From Streptomyces amritsarensis (lineage in GTDB: Bacteria; Actinomycetota; Actinomycetes; Streptomycetales; Streptomycetaceae), in NCBI RefSeq assembly GCF_001953875.1, contig NZ_MQUR01000083.1, positions 1-34,828 on the forward strand: a DNA stretch of 34,828 nucleotides, given 5' to 3'. The notes under the pieces are model-generated. The model was not told the origin of the DNA, did no database searches, and saw only the letters and a program-made list of their open reading frames with translations. Each line of letters begins with the position of its first letter. Positions within the stretch are counted from its first letter, which is position 1. Positions 1-6,945 of the stretch are shown here, piece after piece. A program made the translations under genes and the position numbers.

Positions 1-26
1 GGCCGGACCCCTGCGGGGGTCCGGCC
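1..26. terminator. GC-rich hairpin, probable terminator
   Basis: Perfect 11-bp inverted repeat (1-11 pairs with 16-26) around a TGCG loop. There is no T-run on either side, as is common for Streptomyces terminators. It sits just beyond the nusB terminator hairpin, so it may serve a gene to the left of the window; that gene is not visible. Confidence 0.55.
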
Positions 27-39
27 GCCACCGTCTTTC

Positions 40-95
40 CACCACCGACGGAAGGGCCCGCAGCGTGCGCGCTGCGGGCCCTTCCGTCGGTGGTG
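40..95 (-). terminator. Long perfect hairpin downstream of nusB
   Basis: Positions 40-64 pair perfectly with 71-95 (25 bp) around a 6-nt GTGCGC loop. It lies 27 nt past the nusB stop in the direction of transcription and is the likely end of the efp-nusB transcript. No U-tract follows, so it would act as a Streptomyces-type hairpin without a U-tail, and it could also stop transcription arriving from the left. Confidence 0.75.
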
Positions 96-122
96 CCGGT
101 GCTGCTGTGGGGCGGCGTGCGG

Positions 123-557
123 TCAGCTCTCGCTGCGCCGCAGGCTCGGCTTCAGGTCCTTGAAACGGGCCAGCAGCCCGTTCACGAACGAGGGGGACTC
201 GTCCGTCGAGAACTCCTTGGCCAGCTGGACGGCCTCGTCGATGGCCACGGCGTCCGGGGTGTCGTCCACCCAGATCAGCTCATAGGCACCGAGCCGCACG
301 ATGTTCCGGTCCGCGGCCGGCATGCGGTCGAGGTCCCAGTCCACGGCGTAGGTGACGATCAGGTCGTCGATCCGGTTCACCTTGTCGGCGTAACCCTCGA
401 CGAGATCCATCGTGAAGGCGCTGACCGGCGGCTGCCGGTCGTCCGAGCGCGCGTGGCGGATCCAGTCCGCGAGGACCTCGCGGACGGACACCCCGCGCTG
501 GTCGGCCTCGAAGAGGATCTGGAAGGCGCGCTTGCGCGCGTTGCTCCGGGCAGCCAC
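123..557 (-). CDS. nusB: Transcription antitermination factor NusB
   Basis: 144-residue all-helical NusB, the usual length. NusB binds boxA RNA together with NusE (ribosomal protein S10) in rRNA antitermination complexes in the cytoplasm. The sequence opens with the family signature ARKRAFQILFEAD (residues 7-19) and carries the C-terminal motifs AIDEAVQLAKEFS and FVNGLLARF. The start is GTG at 557-555, only 2 nt after the efp stop, so translation is probably coupled and the two genes share a transcript. The pair efp-nusB at the end of the aro/pepP cluster is conserved in actinobacteria. It is followed by a strong hairpin at 40-95. Nothing is odd about the protein. Confidence 0.96.
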   Translation of the reverse strand: MAARSNARKRAFQILFEADQRGVSVREVLADWIRHARSDDRQPPVSAFTMDLVEGYADKVNRIDDLIVTYAVDWDLDRMPAADRNIVRLGAYELIWVDDTPDAVAIDEAVQLAKEFSTDESPSFVNGLLARFKDLKPSLRRSES

Positions 558-559
558 GG

Positions 560-1126
560 TTAGCTGTTCACCCGGCCGAGGTAGTCGCTGGTGCGGGTGT
601 CGACCTTGACCTTCTCACCCGTGTTGACGAAGAGCGGGACCTGGATCTCGTGGCCGGTCTCCAGCTTCGCCGGCTTGGTGCCGCCGGTGGAGCGGTCGCC
701 CTGGACGCCCGGGTCGGTGTGCTCGATGGTCAGCTCGACCGCGGCCGGGAGCTCGACGTAGAGCACCGAGCCCTCGTGCTGCGCGACGGAGGCGGTGAAG
801 CCCTCGATGAGGAAGTTGGCGGCGTCGCCGACGGCCTTGGGGTCGACCATCAGCTGGTCGTAGGTCTGCATGTCCATGAAGACGAAGTACTCGCCGTCCA
901 TGTACGAGAACTGCATGTCACGGCGGTCGATGGTGGCGGTCTCGACCTTCGTGCCGGCGTTGAAGGTCTTGTCGACGACCTTGCCGGAAAGCACGTGCTT
1001 GAGCTTGGTGCGCACGAAGGCCGGGCCCTTGCCGGGCTTGACGTGCTGGAACTCGACGACGGACCAGAGCTGGTCACCGTCGAGCTTGAGCACCATGCCG
1101 TTCTTGAGGTCGTTCGTGGAAGCCAC
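560..1126 (-). CDS. efp: Translation elongation factor P
   Basis: 188-residue EF-P, full length, with three beta-barrel domains (roughly 1-65, 66-128, 129-188). It binds ribosomes stalled at polyproline and stimulates peptide-bond formation. The loop that reaches the peptidyl-transferase centre reads HVKPGKGPAF, with the tip lysine at residue 33. The PGKGP form is the actinobacterial EF-P subfamily described as working with an unmodified lysine; consistent with this, no EpmA/EpmB-like modification gene is seen nearby. The C-terminal signature (VDTRTSDYLGRV) is intact. The start is GTG at 1126-1124 with an AGGAGAT ribosome site about 9 nt upstream. Polyproline-rich partners in this window include the P-loop protein at 2390-3160 and the RelA N-terminus. 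Confidence 0.97.
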   Translation of the reverse strand: MASTNDLKNGMVLKLDGDQLWSVVEFQHVKPGKGPAFVRTKLKHVLSGKVVDKTFNAGTKVETATIDRRDMQFSYMDGEYFVFMDMQTYDQLMVDPKAVGDAANFLIEGFTASVAQHEGSVLYVELPAAVELTIEHTDPGVQGDRSTGGTKPAKLETGHEIQVPLFVNTGEKVKVDTRTSDYLGRVNS

Positions 1127-1142
1127 GGTTGCGGAATCTCCT

Positions 1143-1182
1143 GCACTGGAAGACCACGGGTGCGCGCACCACCCGGCAGTGC
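1143..1182 (-). terminator. Stem-loop between pepP-like gene and efp
   Basis: A 6-bp outer stem (1143-1148 with 1177-1182) encloses a 5-bp inner stem (1157-1161 with 1171-1175). It lies just after the stop of the M24 gene and immediately ahead of the efp ribosome site. It could be a partial terminator or attenuator; the stem is interrupted and the call is weak. Confidence 0.3.
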
Positions 1183-1185
1183 GGG

Positions 1186-2292
1186 CTAGAGCGCGAGCAG
1201 CTCCTTGGTCGTAATGGTGAGTAGCTCGGGACCGCCGTCCGCCTCGGGGCGTACGACGAGCGTGTCATCGATCCGGACACCTCCCCGGCCGGGGAGGTGA
1301 ACCCCCGGTTCGACGGTGACCGGCACGCAAGCGTCCAGTTTACCCATGGCCGTAGGTGCAAGCTGCGGGTCCTCGTCGATTTCGAGGCCGACGCCGTGTC
1401 CCGTCCATGGAGCAAGGGCCTCCGCGTGGCCAGCGCTGTCCAGTACGGACCGGGCCGCGTGGTCCACCTCCCGGTAGGCGGCACCCGGCAGGAGTGCCTC
1501 GCGGCCGGCCCGCTGGGCGGTGAAGACGCAGTCGTAGAGCTCGATCTGCCAGTCGGCGGGGGTGGTGCCGATGACGAAGGTCCGGCCGATCTCGCACCGG
1601 TAGCCGCGGTAGTTGGCGCCGAGGCAGACCGAGAGGAAGTCCCCCTCCTCCACCCTGCGGTCGGAGGGCCGGTGCCGGGAGCGACCGGAGTGCGGGCCGG
1701 TGCCGACGGAGGTCGGGAAGGCGGGGCCGTCCGCCCCGTGGTCGACCAGGCGCCGCTCCAGCTCCAGGGCGAGGTGGCGTTCGGTGCGTCCGACGAGGAT
1801 GGACTCCAGCAGCTCGCCCAGCGCCTGGTCGGCGATCTCGGCGGCGATCCTCAGGCAGGCGATCTCCCCCTCGTCCTTGACGAGGCGCTGCTGTTCCACG
1901 GCCGTACCGAGGTCGGCGAGGCGCAGCTTGGGCGCGACGGAGCGCAGGGCCCGGTGCCGGGCGACGGTGAGGTGGTGCTCCTCCACCGCGAGCGAGTCGG
2001 CGCGGACGGAGGAGGCGGCGTCGGCCGCCGCGACGGCGGGGTCCCCGCCGCGGGCGGCCAGCACGGTGACCCGGAGGTGTTCGTCGAGGCGGCCCTCGTC
2101 GACCTCCCCGGTGGGTGCGGCGACGCAGAACATCGCGTCCTCGGTCGGGCCGACGAGGAGTACGGCGCCGAGCGGTGACGCCCCGGAGAGGTAGCGGACG
2201 TTCGCCGGACGCGTGATCAGCGCTGCGGCGTTCCCCGCGGCGGCGCATCGGTCGCGAAGCAGGCCCCGACGGGCGGCGTACACGTCTGACAT
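1186..2292 (-). CDS. M24-family (aminopeptidase P/Xaa-Pro-like) protein with altered metal ligands
   Basis: 368 residues. The N-terminal creatinase-like domain (about 1-130) and C-terminal pita-bread M24 fold (about 140-365) are recognisable, and the gene stands where pepP/pepQ stands in actinobacteria, just upstream of efp. Active members cleave X-Pro bonds with a dinuclear metal site made by Asp, Asp, His, Glu, Glu. Here the ligand positions read Cys223 (in SVCLGA), Glu234 (in YRCEIGRTF), His299 (in GHGVGLE), Glu328 (in VEPGV) and Asp342 (in GVRIDD). Three of five are therefore substituted, and activity is doubtful. I chose the ATG at 2292 (MSDVYAARR), because upstream in-frame sequence overlaps the preceding gene and looks like arginine/proline-rich out-of-frame translation. 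Family membership is secure; calling it a functional peptidase is not. Confidence 0.85.
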   Translation of the reverse strand: MSDVYAARRGLLRDRCAAAGNAAALITRPANVRYLSGASPLGAVLLVGPTEDAMFCVAAPTGEVDEGRLDEHLRVTVLAARGGDPAVAAADAASSVRADSLAVEEHHLTVARHRALRSVAPKLRLADLGTAVEQQRLVKDEGEIACLRIAAEIADQALGELLESILVGRTERHLALELERRLVDHGADGPAFPTSVGTGPHSGRSRHRPSDRRVEEGDFLSVCLGANYRGYRCEIGRTFVIGTTPADWQIELYDCVFTAQRAGREALLPGAAYREVDHAARSVLDSAGHAEALAPWTGHGVGLEIDEDPQLAPTAMGKLDACVPVTVEPGVHLPGRGGVRIDDTLVVRPEADGGPELLTITTKELLAL

Positions 2293-2389
2293 GTCTTCGA
2301 GCGTACGAGCGCGCCGCGGATCCGGCCCGGCGAGCGCGTCCGGACGGGGCGCGCCGCGGCACCGGCGGACCGGGCTCCGCCAGCGGCGG

Positions 2390-3160
2390 TCACCAGCCGC
2401 CGGGCGCCGGCATGGCCCTGGCCAGGGCCTCGTCGAGGGCGCGGGCGGTGCCCTCGACGTCGAGGTGGGAGTTGTCGATGATCGGCAGGCCGGAGCCGTA
2501 CCAGCCGGCCATCCGGCCGTGGATGCGGGCGACCTCCTCGTCGGAGAGCCGGCGGTTGCCGGAGCGTTCGGCGTTGCGCTCCAGGACGATCTCCAGGCCC
2601 GGCAGGAGCACGACCGGCAGCAGGGCCGGGCCCACGTGCCGCTTCCAGCCGCCCAGGCCCACCACGGGCCGGTCGGGGAAGACGGCGTCGTCGAGGATGC
2701 AGGAGATGCCGTTGGCCAGGTAGTTGCGGGCCGCGAAGCCGCAGGTGCGGCGGGCGAGCCGGTACTGCGCCTCGGAGTGCTCGTTCCAGCCGGCCTGGGG
2801 GTCGGCGAAGCCGGAGCAGACCCATTCGCGCACGTCGTCCAGGCTGACGTGGGCGGTCGGCACGGGCCGGGTGCTGGCCCAGTGCCGGGCCACGGTGGTC
2901 TTCCCGGCACCGGCCGGCCCGATCAGCAGTACGGCGAGCACGGCGCCGCCGGTTCCCGCCACCGCGGGCGGCAGCGGGATGTGCCCGGTGGCCTCCGGGA
3001 CGGGCGCCACCTGGGGCGGGGCCTGGTGCCGGGGCGGCGGTGGGGACTGGGGCGGGGGCGGACCCGGCCAGCCCTGTGCCGGGGGTATAGGCGGCTGCGG
3101 GGGCGCCGAGGGACGCTGTCCCGGCTGCCCCCAGGCCCCGCCACCCACTCCTTGGTGCAT
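2390..3160 (-). CDS. P-loop ATPase/kinase-like protein with proline-rich N-terminus
   Basis: 256 residues. Residues about 12-66 are rich in Pro, Gln and Gly, an intrinsically disordered lead with several PPP/PPPP runs that would call for EF-P. A Walker A motif GPAGAGKTT (81-89) follows a hydrophobic strand (AVLAVLLI), and the rest resembles small AAA/zeta-toxin/nucleotide kinase-type P-loop folds (SLDDVREWV about 106-114, CILDDAVFPDRPVV about 154-167, LERNAERSGNRRLSDEEV about 193-210, the last like a kinase lid). No partner or substrate can be named. It lies between aroQ and the M24 gene, separated from aroQ by a hairpin, so it may have its own promoter. The start is ATG at 3160 with a weak GAAAG ribosome site. 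This ATPase is a regular member of the actinobacterial aro-efp neighbourhood, as I recall. Confidence 0.85.
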   Translation of the reverse strand: MHQGVGGGAWGQPGQRPSAPPQPPIPPAQGWPGPPPPQSPPPPRHQAPPQVAPVPEATGHIPLPPAVAGTGGAVLAVLLIGPAGAGKTTVARHWASTRPVPTAHVSLDDVREWVCSGFADPQAGWNEHSEAQYRLARRTCGFAARNYLANGISCILDDAVFPDRPVVGLGGWKRHVGPALLPVVLLPGLEIVLERNAERSGNRRLSDEEVARIHGRMAGWYGSGLPIIDNSHLDVEGTARALDEALARAMPAPGGW

Positions 3161-3219
3161 CCGCTGCCACTTTCGTCTCGTTCCTGCGACTGATGCGAGA
3201 ACGTTATATGACCGCGGAG

Positions 3220-3246
3220 GCCCGGCCGTCCACCAGGCCGCCGGGC
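3220..3246 (-). terminator. Hairpin downstream of aroQ
   Basis: A 7-bp stem (3220-3226 with 3240-3246) around a 13-nt loop, 9 nt after the aroQ stop. It probably ends or attenuates the aro transcript before the P-loop gene. An AT-rich patch (ATATAACGTT on the minus strand, about 3202-3211) just beyond it could hold a promoter for the P-loop gene, but no clear -35 is seen. Confidence 0.4.
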
Positions 3247-3254
3247 AGGGTGTG

Positions 3255-3695
3255 TCAGGTGTCGAGCTCGTCCGCCAGCGCGCGCAGCGCCAGCCGGTAG
3301 GACCCGATCCCGAAACCGGCCACGGTCCCGGTCGCCACGGCCGCGATGACCGAGGTGTGCCGGAACTCCTCGCGGGCGTACGGGTTCGAGATGTGCACCT
3401 CGATCAGCGGCGCCGTGCGCTGGGCGGCCGCGTCCCGCATGCCGTACGAGTAATGGGTGAAGGCCCCCGGGTTGATGACCACGGGGAGTTTGCCGTCCGC
3501 CGCCTCGTGCAGCCAGCGGATCATCTCGCCCTCGTCGTTGGTCTCGCGGACCTCGACGTCGAAGCCGAGCTCCCCGCCCAGCGAGCGGCAGCTCTCCACC
3601 AGTCCGGCGTACGAGGTGGCCCCGTACACGTCGGGCTCGCGCGAGCCGAGCCGGCCCAGGTTCGGGCCGTTCAGCACGAGCACGCGGCGGCTCAC
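3255..3695 (-). CDS. aroQ: Type II 3-dehydroquinate dehydratase
   Basis: 146 residues, typical of the small dodecameric type II enzyme that makes 3-dehydroshikimate from 3-dehydroquinate (third step of the shikimate pathway, cytoplasm). The active-site landmarks are present: NGPNLGRLGSREPDVYG (9-25, with the catalytic tyrosine of the flexible lid at the end), NPGAFTHYSYGMRDA (substrate-binding Asn and His region), EVHISNPYAREEFRHTSV (catalytic His and Arg). The start is GTG at 3695-3693, overlapping the aroB stop by 4 nt (GTGA), so it is translationally coupled to aroB. It is the last aro gene in the run aroC-aroK-aroB-aroQ. Longer in-frame translation upstream lies inside aroB and is rejected. 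Confidence 0.95.
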   Translation of the reverse strand: MSRRVLVLNGPNLGRLGSREPDVYGATSYAGLVESCRSLGGELGFDVEVRETNDEGEMIRWLHEAADGKLPVVINPGAFTHYSYGMRDAAAQRTAPLIEVHISNPYAREEFRHTSVIAAVATGTVAGFGIGSYRLALRALADELDT

Positions 3696-4783
3696 GCCGA
3701 CACCTCGCCGTAGGCGGCGATCAGGTGCGCCGGGTCGGGGCCCTCCAGGACGGTCGGCTTGGCCAGTCCGTCGAGGACGATGAAGCGCAGCAGGTTGCCG
3801 CGGGACTTCTTGTCGACCTGCATGGTCTGGAGCAGCTTGGGCCACTGGTCGCCGCGGTAGGTCAGCGGCAGTCCCACGGAGGCGAGGACCGCCTTGTGCC
3901 GGTCGGCGGTGGCGTCGTCGAGGCGGCCGGCGAGCCGGCCGAGTTCGGCGGCGAAGACCATGCCGACCGACACGGCCGCGCCGTGCCGCCACTTGTAGCG
4001 CTCGTTCTTCTCGATGGCGTGCGCGAGGGTGTGGCCGTAGTTGAGGATCTCCCGCAGCCCCGATTCCTTGAGGTCGCTGGAGACGACGTCGGCCTTGACC
4101 TGGATGGAGCGCACGATCAGCTCGGCGGTGTGTGGGCCTGCGGGCGTACGGGCCGCCTGCGGGTCCTCCTCGATCAGGTCGAGGATCACCGGATCGGAGA
4201 TGAATCCGGCCTTGATGATCTCGGCGAGGCCGCTGACGTAGTCGTTGACCGGCAGCGATTCCAGCGCGGCCAGGTCGCAGAGCACTCCGGCCGGCGGGTG
4301 GAAGGCGCCGACGAGGTTCTTGCCCTCGGCGGTGTTGATGCCGGTCTTGCCGCCGACGGCTGCGTCCACCATCGCCAGGACGGTGGTCGGTACGGCGACC
4401 CAGCGCACGCCGCGCAGCCAGCTGGCCGCGACGAAGCCCGCGAGGTCGGTGGTGGCTCCGCCGCCGACGCCGACGATGACGTCGGTGCGGGTGAAGCCGG
4501 ACTGGCCGAGTGCCTTCCAGCAGTACGCGGCGACCTCGATCGTCTTGGCCTCTTCGGCGTTCGGCACCTGGATGGCGATCGCCTCGTAGCCCTGGTCGGC
4601 GAGGTCGTCGCGCAGGGCCTCACCGGTCGAGGCGAGGGCCTCGGGGTGGATCACGGCGACCCGCTGGGCCTTCGTACCGATCAGGGAGCCGAGCTCGCCG
4701 AGCAGCTGCCGCCCGACCAGCACGTCGTACGCGTCGTGTCCGGCGCTGGCGCCGACCTGGATCCGCGTCACCTGGTCTGTCAT
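3692..4783 (-). CDS. aroB: 3-dehydroquinate synthase
   Basis: 363 residues. It converts DAHP to 3-dehydroquinate (second shikimate step) using NAD and a divalent metal. The NAD-binding stretch GVGGGATTDLAGF (105-117), the VPTTVLAMVDAAVGGKTGIN loop (131-150, with phosphate and substrate lysines) and the metal-ligand motifs GLAEIIK (Glu188) and LNYGHTLAHAIE (His) are all visible. The start is ATG at 4783, overlapping the aroK stop by 4 nt (ATGA). Its stop overlaps the GTG of aroQ by 4 nt. These overlaps indicate coupled translation of one aro operon. I see no odd features. Confidence 0.96.
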   Translation of the reverse strand: MTDQVTRIQVGASAGHDAYDVLVGRQLLGELGSLIGTKAQRVAVIHPEALASTGEALRDDLADQGYEAIAIQVPNAEEAKTIEVAAYCWKALGQSGFTRTDVIVGVGGGATTDLAGFVAASWLRGVRWVAVPTTVLAMVDAAVGGKTGINTAEGKNLVGAFHPPAGVLCDLAALESLPVNDYVSGLAEIIKAGFISDPVILDLIEEDPQAARTPAGPHTAELIVRSIQVKADVVSSDLKESGLREILNYGHTLAHAIEKNERYKWRHGAAVSVGMVFAAELGRLAGRLDDATADRHKAVLASVGLPLTYRGDQWPKLLQTMQVDKKSRGNLLRFIVLDGLAKPTVLEGPDPAHLIAAYGEVSA

Positions 4784-5298
4784 ACGTCCTTCAACTCCAG
4801 AGCGTCGAGGACCGCCTGGGCGACCTCTTCGGGGGTGCGGTCGTCGGTGGCCACGACGACGCGTGCGACTTCGGTGTAGAGGGGGCGCCTGGCCTCCATC
4901 AGCTCGCGCCACTGGCGGCGCGGGTTGACGGCGAGCAGCGGGCGCGCGGCGCCGAGGCCCACGCGCCGGACGGCTTCCTCGACGTCCATCGAGAGATAGG
5001 CGACGGGCAGGCCGGTCAGCAGCTCGCGGGTGCCCTCGTCGAGGACGGCGCCGCCGCCGAGGGCGAGGACCCCGGTGTGCTCGGAGACGGCGGCTGCCAC
5101 GGCCTGCCGCTCCAGCTCGCGGAAGTACGGCTCGCCCTCGTCGACGAAGATGTCGGAGATCGGCCGGCCCTGGGCCGTGACGATGTCCGCGTCGGTGTCC
5201 CGGTAGGGGACGCCGAGCCGCTCGGCGAGCAGCGCCCCCACCGTGGACTTGCCGGACCCCATGGGTCCGACGAGGACGACGAGCGGTCCGCCCGTCAC
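4780..5298 (-). CDS. aroK: Shikimate kinase
   Basis: 172 residues, family length. It phosphorylates shikimate at O3 with ATP. The P-loop GPMGSGKST is at 11-19, the substrate-binding RDTDADI follows at 33-39, GGGAV lies near residue 80 (shikimate binding), and the lid/adenine-binding region NPRRQWRELMEARRPLY is intact. The start is GTG at 5298-5296, overlapping the aroC stop by 4 nt (GTGA); its stop overlaps aroB by 4 nt. The start was chosen because it puts the P-loop at the usual distance from the N-terminus and gives the coupling overlap. Confidence 0.95.
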   Translation of the reverse strand: MTGGPLVVLVGPMGSGKSTVGALLAERLGVPYRDTDADIVTAQGRPISDIFVDEGEPYFRELERQAVAAAVSEHTGVLALGGGAVLDEGTRELLTGLPVAYLSMDVEEAVRRVGLGAARPLLAVNPRRQWRELMEARRPLYTEVARVVVATDDRTPEEVAQAVLDALELKDV

Positions 5299-6479
5299 CG
5301 GATCTGCAGGTTGTCGAGGTAGGACCGGACGTTGCGGCGGGTCTCGGGGACCGAGTCGCCGCCGAACTTCTCGACGACGGCGTCGGCCAGCACGAGGGCG
5401 ACCATCGCCTCGGCGACGATGCCGGCGGCGGGCACGGCGCACACGTCGGAGCGCTGGTGGTGGGCCACCGCGGCTTCACCGGTGGCCACGTCGACGGTGG
5501 CGAGGGCGCGCGGGACGGTCGCGATGGGCTTCATCGCGGCGCGGACGCGCAGCAGTTCGCCGGTGGTCAGGCCGCCTTCCGTGCCGCCGGAGCGGCCGGA
5601 GGTGCGCTTGATGCCCTCGGGGGTGGAGACGATCTCGTCGTGCGCCTTCGAGCCGGGCACGCGGGCGAGCTCGAAGCCGTCGCCGACCTCGACGCCCTTG
5701 ATGGCCTGGATGCCCATGAGGGCGCCGGCGAGGCGGGCGTCGAGCCGGCGGTCCCAGTGGACGTGCGAGCCGAGGCCGACCGGGACGCCGTAGGCGAGGA
5801 CCTCGACGACGCCGCCGAGGGTGTCGCCGTCCTTGTGGGCCTGGTCGATCTCCGCGACCATCGCCTTCGACGCGTCGGCGTCGAGGCAGCGCACCGGGTC
5901 GGCGTCGAGCTTGTCGACGTCGGCGGGGGTGGGGTAGACGCCGTAGGGCGCCTTGGCCGCGGCCAGCTCCACCACGTGGGAGACGATCTCGATGCCCGCG
6001 ACCTCCTTGATGAAGGAGCGGGCGACGGCGCCGAGGGCGACGCGGGCGGCGGTCTCCCGGGCGCTGGCGCGCTCCAGGATCGGCCGGGCCTCGTCGAAGC
6101 CGTACTTCTGCATGCCCGCGAGGTCGGCGTGGCCGGGGCGCGGGCGGGTCAGCGGCGCGTTGCGGCCGGTGTCCTTGAGGAGCGCGGGGTCGACCGGGTC
6201 GGCCGACATGACGGTCTCCCACTTGGGCCACTCGGTGTTGCCGATCATGACCGCGACCGGGCCGCCCTGGGACAGTCCGTGCCGGACGCCGCCGAGGAAG
6301 GTGATCTCGTCCTGCTCGAACTTCATGCGGGCACCGCGGCCATAGCCCAGTCGGCGCCGGGCCAGGTGATCGGCCACCAGCTCGGTGGTGACCGGGACGC
6401 CGGCGGGAAGACCCTCCAGCGTCGCGACCAGTGCCGGTCCGTGCGACTCTCCCGCGGTCAGCCAACGCAACCTGCTCAA
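5295..6479 (-). CDS. aroC: Chorismate synthase
   Basis: 394 residues, full length. It eliminates phosphate from EPSP to give chorismate, needs reduced FMN, and closes the shikimate pathway. Family motifs include GESHGPAL (9-16), RRRLGYGRGARM (41-52), the GGxxHGLSQGGPVAVMIGN region, RPGHADLAG and the C-terminal HQRSDVCAVPAAGIV. The start is TTG at 6479-6477, supported by a GAGGAG ribosome site 5 nt upstream and by the SRLRWLTAGESHG opening; the overlapping ATG 13 nt upstream is in another frame. It is the first gene of the tightly packed aroC-aroK-aroB-aroQ set. The 131 nt before it hold no clear promoter that I can name. Confidence 0.96.
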   Translation of the reverse strand: MSRLRWLTAGESHGPALVATLEGLPAGVPVTTELVADHLARRRLGYGRGARMKFEQDEITFLGGVRHGLSQGGPVAVMIGNTEWPKWETVMSADPVDPALLKDTGRNAPLTRPRPGHADLAGMQKYGFDEARPILERASARETAARVALGAVARSFIKEVAGIEIVSHVVELAAAKAPYGVYPTPADVDKLDADPVRCLDADASKAMVAEIDQAHKDGDTLGGVVEVLAYGVPVGLGSHVHWDRRLDARLAGALMGIQAIKGVEVGDGFELARVPGSKAHDEIVSTPEGIKRTSGRSGGTEGGLTTGELLRVRAAMKPIATVPRALATVDVATGEAAVAHHQRSDVCAVPAAGIVAEAMVALVLADAVVEKFGGDSVPETRRNVRSYLDNLQIR

Positions 6480-6610
6480 CGATGCTCCTCATGCTCGCGC
6501 CTGGTACTGCGACGGCGCGATCGGGTGCGCGGCCCGGACCCGCCACCCGAATCCTCCCACGTCCGGCACGGTTTCACGGGCCCCGGTCCAGCTGTCGGAC
6601 GCCCCGGTGG

Positions 6611-6802
6611 TCAGCCGACCCGGCTGCGGCGCCCGCGGAGCCAGGTGATCGCCGTCCACACGCCCACGGAACCTACGAGTCCGAGAATGCCGGCCTTGGC
6701 CCAGAGCGGCAGGTCCCCGAAGGCCACTCTGACCATGGCGAGCAGCGCCAGCGGGACATCCCACCTCGACGCGAGTGTCTGGTCCGTGCCGGTCCCGTCC
6801 AT
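6611..6802 (-). CDS. Small single-pass membrane protein, function unknown
   Basis: 63 residues: a short acidic/polar start (MDGTGTDQTLASRWD), an amphipathic stretch, one predicted membrane helix (about 37-54, AGILGLVGSVGVWTAITW) and a strongly basic tail (LRGRRSRVG), suggesting an N-out/C-in orientation. The start is ATG at 6802, preceded by an AGGGGG ribosome site at good spacing. It lies between aroE and aroC on the same strand; a small gene at this place is, as I recall, conserved in Streptomyces. I know no function for it and would not infer one from the aro genes alone. Confidence 0.7.
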   Translation of the reverse strand: MDGTGTDQTLASRWDVPLALLAMVRVAFGDLPLWAKAGILGLVGSVGVWTAITWLRGRRSRVG

Positions 6803-6897
6803 CCCAACCCCCTGTAAAAATGCAGGTGAACAGGGTAACGGGCGATATTGCCGACGAGTGGACAAGATTCCGCCAAGATCATTCCGGCGGTGGGGCC

Positions 6898-6945
6898 GGC
6901 CTCGCCGCCGGATCCTCAGTGGGCTCCCGAAAGGGCGGCGAGGCC
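6898..6945 (-). terminator. Inverted repeat straddling the aroE stop
   Basis: A perfect 12-bp inverted repeat, 6898-6909 with 6934-6945, with a 24-nt loop that contains the aroE stop codon. The 5' arm in the RNA is the end of the aroE reading frame and the 3' arm lies after it. It may serve as a terminator or 3'-end stabiliser; the large loop lowers confidence. Confidence 0.4.

Noticed and set aside
6569..6582. GGTTTCACGG, like half of a parS site
   Set aside because: The second half of GTTTCACGTGAAAC is missing.
6489..6764. Minus-strand 91-codon frame between aroC and aroE
   Set aside because: It overlaps the 63-residue membrane gene in another frame, lacks a ribosome site and has the Arg/Gly-rich look of a wrong frame.
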